A stretch of 6,913 nt of DNA from an uncultured Eubacteriales bacterium (lineage in GTDB: Bacteria; Bacillota; Clostridia; Oscillospirales; Oscillospiraceae): positions 1 through 6,913 of the forward strand of contig USIZ01000068.1 in the NCBI GenBank assembly GCA_900554855.1, read 5' to 3'. The translations under genes and the position numbers were made by a program. Each line of letters starts with the position of its first letter. Positions within the stretch are counted from its first letter, which is position 1. Positions 1 through 5,385 of this stretch are shown here, in pieces. Below the pieces are notes generated by a model. That model had not been told where the DNA came from and did not search any database. It saw only the letters and a list, made by a program, of their open reading frames with translations.

Positions 1-1
1 C

Positions 2-1465
2 TGCAAGTGGCGCTATGACAAGGCGCAGAATGTCATTGAGGTCTACGAGATCCCGTACAGCACCTCCATCGAGGTTATTATGGACAAGGTGGTGGAGCTC
101 AACAAGGCGGGCAAGGTTAAAGAGATCGCCGATATGCGCGACGAGACCGATCTGAACGGTCTGAAGCTGGCCATCGACCTCAAGCGCGGTGTGGATCCCG
201 ACAAGCTCATGCAGAAGCTCTATCGGCTCACTCCCCTTCAGGACAGCTTTGCCTGCAACTTCAACATTCTGATTGCCGGAATGCCCCGGGTCATGGGCGT
301 GGGCGAGATTCTGGACGAATGGACGGCCTGGCGCACCGAGTCCGTCCGCCGCCGGGCCTACTACGACATGACGAAGAAGGAGGAGAAATACCACCTGCTT
401 CAGGGCCTGAAGAAGATCCTGCTGGACATTGATAAAGCCATCAGGATCATCCGGGAAACCGAGTCCGACGCAGAGGTCATTCCCAATCTGATGATCGGCT
501 TCGGCATCGACCAGGTGCAGGCCGAATATGTGGCGGAGATCAAACTGCGCAACATCAATAAGGAATACATCCTCAAGCGCACCGCCGAGGTGGATGAGCT
601 GGCCGACCAGATTGCCGATCTCAAGGATCTGATCGCATCTCCCAAGCGGCTCCAGAACGTCATCATCCAGGAGCTCACCGAGGTGAAGAAGAAGTTCGCC
701 GCACCCCGCCGCACCGAGATCCTCTATGACGTGGAGGAGACCGTGGTAGAGGAAGAGGAGGAGATCCCGGATGTGCCGGTGAACCTGTTTCTCTCCCGGG
801 AGGGCTACCTCAAGAAGATCACCCAGCAGTCGCTGCGTATGTCCTCTGATCAGAAATACAAAGAGGGCGACGGCCCCTACCTCAGCTGGGAGGCCAGCAA
901 CCGGGACGAGCTGTTGGTGTTCACCAACAGGCAGCAGTGCTACAAGTGCCGCCTGAATGACTTCGAGCCCTCCAAGGCCAGCGTGCTGGGCGATTACCTG
1001 CCCACCAAGCTGGGCATGGATGAGGGCGAGACCGTGTTCTGGGCCTGCATCCCCGGAGATTACTCCGCCCAGCTGCTGTTCTGCTTTGAAAACGGCAAGG
1101 TGGCCCGGGTGCCCCTCAGCGCCTACCAGACCCAGAGCAACCGCCGCCGTTTGACCGGCGCCTACTCCGACAAATCCCCGCTGGTGGCCTGTCTGCCGGT
1201 AACCGAGGAGCAGGAGTATGTGCTCATCTCCACCGAGGGCCGGGCCGTCATCTTCAATTCCGCCGCCCTGTCCCCCAAGACCACCCGCTCCACCCAGGGC
1301 GTCAACATCATGACGCTGAAACCCAAGTGGCATGTCGCCGAGGCCAGGCCCCTCGCCCAGTCCGGCATTGTCAACGTCTCCCGTTACCGCTCCCGCTCCC
1401 TCCCCGTAGCCGGTGCTCTGCTGAAGCCGGAGGATAAGGGCGAGGAGCAGATGACGCTGATCTGA
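2..1465 (+). CDS. parC: Type IIA DNA topoisomerase subunit A, ParC-like, C-terminal part (5' end outside window)
   Basis: The reading frame is open from base 2, so the gene starts left of the window; about 487 residues are seen. This subunit cleaves and rejoins DNA and works with a GyrB/ParE-type ATPase. The missing N-terminal part would carry the active-site tyrosine. What is visible begins in the tower/winged-helix part of the breakage-reunion domain (DETDLNGLKLAIDLKR, then LYRLTPLQDSF). It continues through the long coiled-coil segment (DKAIRIIRETE to VIIQELTEVKKKF) and an acidic linker (VEETVVEEEEEIPDVP). It ends with a beta-pinwheel C-terminal domain (FLSREGYLKKI onward). No canonical GyrA box (QRRGGRG-like) is present; the nearest region reads QSNRRRLTGAY. 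That, with the short pinwheel, favours a topoisomerase IV-type (ParC) paralogue over housekeeping GyrA. The GyrA/ParC choice is inference; family membership is firm. Confidence 0.9.
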   Translation, partial: CKWRYDKAQNVIEVYEIPYSTSIEVIMDKVVELNKAGKVKEIADMRDETDLNGLKLAIDLKRGVDPDKLMQKLYRLTPLQDSFACNFNILIAGMPRVMGVGEILDEWTAWRTESVRRRAYYDMTKKEEKYHLLQGLKKILLDIDKAIRIIRETESDAEVIPNLMIGFGIDQVQAEYVAEIKLRNINKEYILKRTAEVDELADQIADLKDLIASPKRLQNVIIQELTEVKKKFAAPRRTEILYDVEETVVEEEEEIPDVPVNLFLSREGYLKKITQQSLRMSSDQKYKEGDGPYLSWEASNRDELLVFTNRQQCYKCRLNDFEPSKASVLGDYLPTKLGMDEGETVFWACIPGDYSAQLLFCFENGKVARVPLSAYQTQSNRRRLTGAYSDKSPLVACLPVTEEQEYVLISTEGRAVIFNSAALSPKTTRSTQGVNIMTLKPKWHVAEARPLAQSGIVNVSRYRSRSLPVAGALLKPEDKGEEQMTLI

Positions 1466-1491
1466 ACCTGACGCTGCTGCACGTACCGAAA

Positions 1492-1515
1492 GGCCTCCCC
1501 CAGAGGGGGGAGGCC
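1492..1515 (+). terminator. Perfect 10 bp GC-rich hairpin after the topoisomerase gene (U-tract absent)
   Basis: Arms 1492-1501 and 1506-1515 are perfect complements (GGCCTCCCCC / GGGGGAGGCC) around a 4-base AGAG loop, 27 bases after the topoisomerase stop. No T-run follows on the plus strand, so it is an atypical intrinsic terminator. It may instead be a transcript-end stabiliser or a Rho-assisted stop. It lies just upstream of the next gene and its 3' arm is purine-rich. Confidence 0.45.
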
Positions 1516-1571
1516 AAAGGGCAGTGCGTCCGCCGCATCCCTTACACTCTATGCGAACCGAGGTTTTTTCC

Positions 1572-2168
1572 ATGGCAGATCTTGAAAAACTGGCCAAAAA
1601 TTTGACGCAGGAGGGCTTTCTGGTCTCCCGCTTTGCAACGGCAGAAGCCGCCTGCGCCTATCTCAACCGCGCCATCGACGGCGCGAGCGTGGGCTTCGGC
1701 GGCAGCCAGACCGTCCGGGACATGGGTCTTTATGAGCAGCTGAGCACCCACAACGACTGCTACTGGCACTGGGACAAGGTAAATAATGTGATCCCCGCCG
1801 AGGCCACCAACGCTCAGGTCTACATCTGTTCCCTGAACGGCGTCAGTGAAAACGGCGAGCTCATCAACATTGACGGCGGCGGCAACCGGGCGGCCTCCAC
1901 CCTCTACGGTCACCAGAAGGTCTATTTCGTCATCGGCACCAATAAGATCGCCCCGGACTACGACGCCGCCCTGTGGCGAGCCCGGAACATCGCCGCTCCG
2001 CTGAATGCCAAGCGGCTGGAACGCAAAACGCCCTGTGTCAAGACCGGGCGCTGCATGAACTGCTCCTCCCCGGAGCGCATCTGCCGGGGGCTGGTCGTCC
2101 TCTGGGAAAAGCCTGCGCTTATCCCCGAGGTAGAAGTGGTCATCATTGAGCAGGAGCTGGGATTCTGA
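1572..2168 (+). CDS. LUD-domain protein (LutC/YkgG-like, DUF162 family), stand-alone
   Basis: The product is 198 residues if started at ATG 1572, which has GAGG (1560-1563) eight bases upstream. In-frame GTG 1524 and ATG 1551 are possible but have poorer spacing or no ribosome site. The LUD fold is related to the sugar isomerase/CoA-transferase-like family and includes LutC and part of LutB of the lactate-oxidation complex. Visible family features are a glycine loop GFGGSQT (residues 41-47), NIDGGGNRAAS, and VIGTNKIAPDYDAALWRARN. Near the C-terminus is a cysteine cluster, C155-x5-C161-x2-C164-x6-C171 (TGRCMNCSSPERIC), typical of the short clostridial members and possibly metal-binding. No lutA or lutB lies beside it, so a role in lactate use is not supported by context. 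The biochemical function is unknown. Confidence 0.85.
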   Translation: MADLEKLAKNLTQEGFLVSRFATAEAACAYLNRAIDGASVGFGGSQTVRDMGLYEQLSTHNDCYWHWDKVNNVIPAEATNAQVYICSLNGVSENGELINIDGGGNRAASTLYGHQKVYFVIGTNKIAPDYDAALWRARNIAAPLNAKRLERKTPCVKTGRCMNCSSPERICRGLVVLWEKPALIPEVEVVIIEQELGF

Positions 2169-2189
2169 GCGGTTCACAGCCGTCTTTTT
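2169..2189 (+). terminator. Weak intrinsic terminator after the LUD gene
   Basis: Directly after the stop codon, GCGGTT (2169-2174) can pair with AGCCGT (2178-2183), including two G-U pairs, around a CAC loop. C and five Ts follow (2185-2189). The stem is short, but the hairpin-plus-T-run layout and position fit a Rho-independent terminator. Confidence 0.5.
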
Positions 2190-2210
2190 ATCGCCATATC
2201 ACCCTTTCCA

Positions 2211-2324
2211 TGTCATTCCGAGGGAGTGAAACGACCGAAAAACCTTAAAACACCGACTTCTGCTAAAAACGATTTTTTGTCGGACATCTGTGTTTTAGGA
2301 TTCTTCACTCCGTTCAGAATGACA
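2211..2324. repeat. ~114 bp imperfect palindromic intergenic repeat element
   Basis: The element begins TGTCATTCCGAGGGAGTGAA and ends TTCACTCCGTTCAGAATGACA, which are near inverted copies of each other. The symmetry continues inward: TAAAACAC (2246-2253) with GTGTTTTA (2290-2297), CCGAC (2253-2257) with GTCGG (2279-2283), and a central AAAAACGATTTTT. It would fold into one long hairpin as RNA or single-stranded DNA. The terminal sequence resembles TGTCATTCTGAGCG-type intergenic repeats I associate with gut Clostridia genomes and metagenomes; that is recollection, not a search. It carries no coding capacity and looks like a MITE/REP-like unit. No second copy lies in this window. Confidence 0.75.
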
Positions 2325-2346
2325 GGGGCGAAGTTCCCCTCGATTC

Positions 2347-2354
2347 AAGGAGGT
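2347..2354 (+). promoter_or_regulatory. Strong Shine-Dalgarno AAGGAGGT that sets a TTG start
   Basis: AAGGAGGT is a near-full anti-16S match. The longest ORF would begin at GTG 2353, which lies inside this site and cannot be used with it. TTG 2362 is in frame, eight bases after the AAGGAGG core, and gives a clean lipoprotein signal peptide, so it is the likely start. Confidence 0.8.
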
Positions 2355-2361
2355 GCTACGA

Positions 2362-3459
2362 TTGAAACGCATACTGTCTCTTTTGCTGTGCGGTACGCTG
2401 TGCGCCGGGCTGCTCTGCGGCTGTGCCTCCGTGTTTGACCGGGGCTATTATTCCGTCACACCCCATCAGGAACAGTCCGCTTCCGATGAGGACGCCTCCA
2501 TTCTCCGGGCTGAGAACTACACCGATCTGGTCAGCTGCGTCCAGCACTTTGTGTCCATGGGGCAAGCCAGCGGCACCGTCCACGTCTACAAATATCCCGG
2601 TGACATCACCGCCGACCTGAAGCGGGCGTGCAGCGAAGTACGCACTGAGGATCCGCTGGGTGCCTACGCCCTCAACAGCGTCGACTACAGCTGCAACCGC
2701 ATCGTCTCCTATTACGAGTGTACCTTCAATTTTCTCTATCGCCGCACGCCCGAACAGATCGCCGCCATCACCACTGCCTACGGCACCGCCACCATCCGCG
2801 ACCTGCTGCAAGATAAGCTGTCCAGCTTTGCCACATCGCTGACCATCCGCACCTCCGACTATTACGCAGACCGCGCCAGCCTCTATACACTGGTACAGGA
2901 GGCCTATTATGCCGATCCGCTCACCGCTCAGGATTATCCTCGGGTAACCGTGGCCATTTACCCCGATTCCGGCGATGTGCGCATTGTGGAGTTCAACTTC
3001 ACTTACAGCTGGCCGGAAACCACTATGGTCAGCCGCGTGAATGCCACCATGGCCGCTGCCGGAGAACTGGTGGGTCGGGACACCGGTGCCACTGCCACCG
3101 TGGCCTGGCTGCTCTATTCCCGCCTGTTGGAAAACACCGTCTATCGCGAGGACGGCAGCTCCTCCGTTTACGGTGCGCTCTGCCTCGGCTCCGCCAACAG
3201 CGAGGGGCTGGCGCTGGGCTATGCCCTGCTCTGCCGGCAGGCCGGCATCTCCTGCGCCCTTGTCAAGGGTACGCTGGGCGACACCCCCCACTGCTGGAAT
3301 CAGGTCACACTGGACGGAGAAACCTATTTCCTCGATCTGACCCGCTCCGACCCGGAAGAGAGTTTTCTGCTCCCCGCCGAGGAGCTTCTGGCCGCTGGCT
3401 ACCAGTGGTCTGGCACTCCGGAAACAGCCCCCGCAGACACCGCTGCGGAGAAAGAGTAA
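2362..3459 (+). CDS. Lipoprotein with transglutaminase-like domain, catalytic Cys replaced by Ser
   Basis: The product is 365 residues from the TTG start. The N-terminus MKRILSLLLCGTLCAGLLCG followed by C21 is a lipoprotein signal peptide with lipobox LCG-C, so the mature protein should be lipid-anchored on the outer membrane face. Residues ~25-245 are not recognised. Residues ~250-332 resemble the bacterial transglutaminase/papain-like fold: VYGALCLGSANSEGLALGYA, an AGISCALVKG strand, HCWNQVTLDGETYFLDLTRSDP. In active members the helix begins with Cys followed by EGYA or QGYA; here the matching residue is S280. The expected His (H310, in HCWNQV) and Asp (D325, in FLDLT) are kept. C274, six residues earlier, is not in the usual place. 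The protein may therefore be a non-catalytic binding or scaffold member, or a Ser variant. No partner gene is adjacent, so substrate and role are unknown. Confidence 0.8.
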   Translation: MKRILSLLLCGTLCAGLLCGCASVFDRGYYSVTPHQEQSASDEDASILRAENYTDLVSCVQHFVSMGQASGTVHVYKYPGDITADLKRACSEVRTEDPLGAYALNSVDYSCNRIVSYYECTFNFLYRRTPEQIAAITTAYGTATIRDLLQDKLSSFATSLTIRTSDYYADRASLYTLVQEAYYADPLTAQDYPRVTVAIYPDSGDVRIVEFNFTYSWPETTMVSRVNATMAAAGELVGRDTGATATVAWLLYSRLLENTVYREDGSSSVYGALCLGSANSEGLALGYALLCRQAGISCALVKGTLGDTPHCWNQVTLDGETYFLDLTRSDPEESFLLPAEELLAAGYQWSGTPETAPADTAAEKE

Positions 3460-3477
3460 AATTATTTCAAAAAAGTG

Positions 3478-3505
3478 TTGACATTTTCCCGCAACCTGCT
3501 ATAAT
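3478..3505 (+). promoter_or_regulatory. Sigma-A promoter of the tRNA-Gly gene
   Basis: A perfect -35 TTGACA (3478-3483) and perfect -10 TATAAT (3500-3505) are separated by 16 bases. The -10 lies 13 bases before the tRNA 5' end, giving a leader of about 6-8 bases, as expected for a strongly expressed tRNA gene. Confidence 0.9.
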
Positions 3506-3518
3506 AATCTTCGTTGCC

Positions 3519-3594
3519 GCGGGAGTAGCTCATCTGGTAGAGCGCCACCTTGCCAAGGTGGAGGTAGCGAGTTCGAGCCTCGTCTTCCGCTCCA
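3519..3594 (+). tRNA. tRNA-Gly (anticodon GCC), CCA encoded
   Basis: This is a 76-base cloverleaf. The acceptor stem GCGGGAG (3519-3525) pairs with CTTCCGC (3584-3590), with one G-U. The D-arm contains TAGCTCATCTGGTAGAGCG. The anticodon stem is CCACC/GGTGG around loop TTGCCAA, with GCC at 3552-3554. The T-arm GCGAG-TTCGAGC-CTCGT has one G-U. The discriminator is T3591 and CCA is encoded at 3592-3594. It reads GGC and GGU glycine codons. It stands alone between its own promoter and terminator, not in a tRNA cluster. Confidence 0.97.
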
Positions 3595-3633
3595 AAAAGA
3601 AACGCATCTGTGAAAACAGATGCGTTTCTTTTT
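3595..3633 (+). terminator. Strong intrinsic terminator of tRNA-Gly
   Basis: An 18 bp perfect inverted repeat (3594-3611 with 3616-3633) surrounds a GAAA tetraloop. The 5' arm is A-rich and the 3' arm ends in TTTCTTTTT, so the hairpin could also act on the opposite strand. The 5' arm shares its first base with the A of the tRNA CCA end, so terminator and tRNA are directly fused. Confidence 0.9.
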
Positions 3634-3655
3634 GGTTCCTTGCGGAAATTTCACC

Positions 3656-3691
3656 AACCGGCAAGAAATAAATTCTTACTGGTTGCTTTTT
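3656..3691 (+). terminator. Second hairpin with T-run, overlapping the mgtE -35 box
   Basis: AACCGGCAAGAA (3656-3667) pairs with TTCTTACTGGTT (3673-3684) at 11 of 12 positions (one G-U, one C-A mismatch) around an ATAAA loop. GCTTTTT follows. It reads as a backup intrinsic terminator for tRNA read-through. Its last arm bases and T-run also form the -35 element of the mgtE promoter. Confidence 0.6.
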
Positions 3692-3711
3692 CCCTGTGCG
3701 GGAAATATAAT
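3683..3711 (+). promoter_or_regulatory. mgtE promoter with a palindromic spacer
   Basis: A -35 TTGCTT (3683-3688) and perfect -10 TATAAT (3706-3711) are separated by 17 bases. The start site is expected near 3718, giving a leader of about 200 nt before mgtE. The spacer 3689-3705 is exactly TTTCCC-TGTGC-GGGAAA, a perfect inverted repeat, which could be an operator for a dimeric regulator. No other promoter of this quality lies between it and mgtE. Confidence 0.75.
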
Positions 3712-3717
3712 AAAGTG

Positions 3718-3921
3718 TAATATTTTTTCGCAAAATCAGATCAGAGAGGAGTTGTACCCGAATGGACGGCGACGGTCGAAGTTGCAGACATGAGAGCGGC
3801 ATGGCCCAGGACGCACCGGTTCCCTTGCGGGTCCAGCGTCTGCCCTGAGCTTTTGCGTGTCTCACTCTGCCTCTAACCGTTTTTTCTACTGCAATATGTA
3901 AGAGAGCGGAGGCAATGGAAT
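3718..3921 (+). ncRNA. Candidate structured regulatory 5' leader of mgtE
   Basis: About 200 nt of leader precede a magnesium transporter gene. By eye it can form a closing stem: CGCAAAA (3729-3735) with TTTTGCG (3851-3857), continued by TCAG (3736-3739) with CTGA (3845-3848) past a GC bulge. An inner stem GCAGAC (3784-3789) with GTCTGC (3838-3843) encloses a hairpin, GGAC (3809-3812) with GTCC (3831-3834), topped by GCA/TGC or CCG/CGG. A six-T run follows at 3880-3885. TGCCTCT (3868-3874) can pair with GGAGGCA (3908-3914), covering the mgtE ribosome site. M-box core motifs (GGUGAGGCUCCU, GCUGCUGCCC, UGUCCAAAGACGCC) are not visible, so this is not a recognisable M-box. The function as a riboswitch or attenuator is inference. 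Confidence 0.5.
3762..3848 (+). CDS. Possible 28-residue leader peptide in the mgtE leader
   Basis: ATG 3762 is preceded by AGGAG (3747-3751) with a 10-base gap and opens a 28-codon frame ending in TGA 3846-3848. The peptide starts MDGDGRSCRH and ends DAPVPLRVQRLP, with three prolines in its last ten codons and a final Pro-stop (CCC TGA). The stop codon lies inside the 3' strand of the predicted closing stem, so translation and RNA folding would interfere with each other. Enterobacterial mgtA is controlled by a short Pro-rich leader peptide (MgtL), and Pro-stop slows termination in TnaC; similarity here is only in style, not sequence. A frame this short can occur by chance, so coding status is uncertain. 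Confidence 0.35.
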   Translation: MDGDGRSCRHESGMAQDAPVPLRVQRLP

Positions 3922-5310
3922 ATGGATCAAGAAGATTTTGTGGAGACCTATGGCTTCTCCACCGATGACCTCAACCAGCTGCTGGAGCGAAAGCAATACC
4001 GCCAGCTGCGGGAAAAGGTCAATGACCTGAACGAGGCGGACACTGCCGAATATCTTGAGGAGCTGCCTGATGAGAAGCGCCTGCTGGTGTTTCGGATGCT
4101 CCAGAAGGATAAGGCGTCTGACGTATTCGCCTTTTTACCCCCTGACATTCAGAAGATCATCATCGACTCCTTCACCGATACCGAGCTGCGCAACATCGTA
4201 GAAGACCTCTATGTGGATGACGCGGTCGATATGCTGGAGGAGCTGCCTGCCAGCGTGGTGCGGCGCGTGCTGAAAAACGCCAAACCCGAGACCCGGAACC
4301 TCATCAACCAGTTTTTGAGGTATCCGGACAACTCCGCCGGCAGCATCATGACCGCCGAGTACCTCTCCCTGAAAAAGGAGATGGAGGTGCACGACGCATT
4401 CGACTATATCCGGGCCAACGGACAGGACTCCGAAACGATCTACGTCCTGTTTGTGACGGATGAAAAGCGCCATCTGGAGGGCGTTGTCACCGTCAAGGAT
4501 CTGCTGATGCACCCTTATGAGGCAAAGATCGGCAGCATCATGGAGGACAACGTCATCAAGTGCGTCACCACCGACGACCAGGAGGACGTGGCCGACCTGT
4601 TCAACCGCTACGACCTGCTGTCCATGCCCGTGGTGGATCAGGAAAACCGGCTGGTCGGCCTGATCTCCGTGGACGACGTGGTGGACGTCATGGAGGACGA
4701 GGCCACGGAGGACATGGAAAAGATGGCCGCCATCATCCCCACCGAACGGCCCTACTTCAAGACCAGCGTCTTTGAGACCTGGAAAAGCCGCATCCCGTGG
4801 CTGACCGTCCTGATGGTCAGCGCCACCTTTACCGCCATTATTCTGACGGCGTTTGAAAACCAGCTGGCCGCCTGCGCCGCCCTGACCGGCTTCATCCCCA
4901 TGCTGATGGGCATCGGCGGTAACTCCGGCAGCCAGGCCAGCGTCACGGTCATCCGCGCCACCAGTCTGGGCGACGTGGAGTTCAAGGACTTTTTCCGGGT
5001 CATCTGGAAGGAGATCCGGGTGGGCGCCCTCTGCGGCGTGTCACTGGCGGCAGTCAACTTTATCAAGATCTGGCTGGTGGACAAGCTGCTGCTGGGCCAC
5101 GACATCACCCTGATGGTGGATCTGGTGGTCTGCGCCACCTCCGCCGCCGTGGTCGTGTTCGCCAAGACCGTAGGCGCCATGCTCCCTCTGCTAATGGAAA
5201 AGCTGGGCTTCGACCCCGCCGTCATGGCCTCCCCCTTCATCTCCACCGTCATGGACGCCATGAGCCTGCTCATCTACTTCCTGTTTGCACACCTGCTGCT
5301 GGGGATCTGA
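3922..5310 (+). CDS. mgtE: MgtE-family magnesium transporter/channel
   Basis: The product is 462 residues, close to the ~450 of Thermus MgtE. ATG 3922 has GGAGG (3908-3912) nine bases upstream; ATG 3915 is out of frame and too close. MgtE is a homodimeric, Mg2+-gated inner-membrane Mg2+ channel. Domains in order: a helical, acidic N domain (~1-130, repeated LEELP motifs); a CBS pair (~135-265: NSAGSIMT at 137-144, then SMPVVDQENRLVGLISVDDVVD); an acidic connecting helix (MEDEATEDMEKMAAI); and a five-helix membrane domain (~290-462). Signature segments are GIGGNSGSQASVTVIRA from 330 and DPAVMASPFISTVMDA from 431. D445 probably matches the pore aspartate (Asp432 in Thermus). All expected domains are present, and the acidic N and CBS regions suggest normal Mg2+ gating. 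It appears to be transcribed alone from its own promoter through a ~200 nt leader. Confidence 0.96.
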   Translation: MDQEDFVETYGFSTDDLNQLLERKQYRQLREKVNDLNEADTAEYLEELPDEKRLLVFRMLQKDKASDVFAFLPPDIQKIIIDSFTDTELRNIVEDLYVDDAVDMLEELPASVVRRVLKNAKPETRNLINQFLRYPDNSAGSIMTAEYLSLKKEMEVHDAFDYIRANGQDSETIYVLFVTDEKRHLEGVVTVKDLLMHPYEAKIGSIMEDNVIKCVTTDDQEDVADLFNRYDLLSMPVVDQENRLVGLISVDDVVDVMEDEATEDMEKMAAIIPTERPYFKTSVFETWKSRIPWLTVLMVSATFTAIILTAFENQLAACAALTGFIPMLMGIGGNSGSQASVTVIRATSLGDVEFKDFFRVIWKEIRVGALCGVSLAAVNFIKIWLVDKLLLGHDITLMVDLVVCATSAAVVVFAKTVGAMLPLLMEKLGFDPAVMASPFISTVMDAMSLLIYFLFAHLLLGI

Positions 5311-5342
5311 GCAGTTACCTTCATGTGAAAAATTCATAAATA

Positions 5343-5385
5343 TGCCCCCGGCCATCTTTCCAAGATGGCCGGGGGCAGTTCTTTT
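5343..5385. terminator. Bidirectional intrinsic terminator between mgtE and the convergent operon
   Basis: A perfect 16 bp stem joins TGCCCCCGGCCATCTT (5343-5358) and AAGATGGCCGGGGGCA (5362-5377) around a TCC loop. The plus strand follows with GTTCTTTT and the minus strand with TATTTATGAATTTTT, so it can stop mgtE and the oppositely oriented operon. It lies 32 bases after the mgtE stop and just beyond the last minus-strand stop at 5384. Confidence 0.88.

Noticed and set aside
1542..2177. 211-codon open frame on the minus strand
   Set aside because: It lies fully antisense to the LUD gene, whose protein has recognisable family motifs. The antisense product is low-complexity Gly/Val/Ala-rich, as expected from reading GC-rich codons backwards.
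2356..3291. 311-codon open frame on the minus strand
   Set aside because: It is antisense to the lipoprotein gene. The translation is a Gly/Ala/Val-rich shadow with no family motifs and no convincing ribosome site, while the plus-strand frame has a signal peptide and a recognisable domain.
3405..3671. 88-codon open frame across the lipoprotein 3' end and tRNA-Gly
   Set aside because: It runs through a tRNA gene, its promoter and its terminator; a protein there is not credible. The minus-strand frame 3530-3865 crosses the same tRNA and is rejected for the same reason.
3718..3921. M-box (ykoK) magnesium riboswitch
   Set aside because: This was considered because of the mgtE gene, but I could not find the conserved M-box core segments or their order. 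A divergent M-box can only be excluded with a covariance search.
3915..3968. ATG 3915 as the mgtE start or an overlapping mini-ORF
   Set aside because: It is out of frame with mgtE and only two bases after the GGAGG site, too close for initiation; ATG 3922 has normal spacing.
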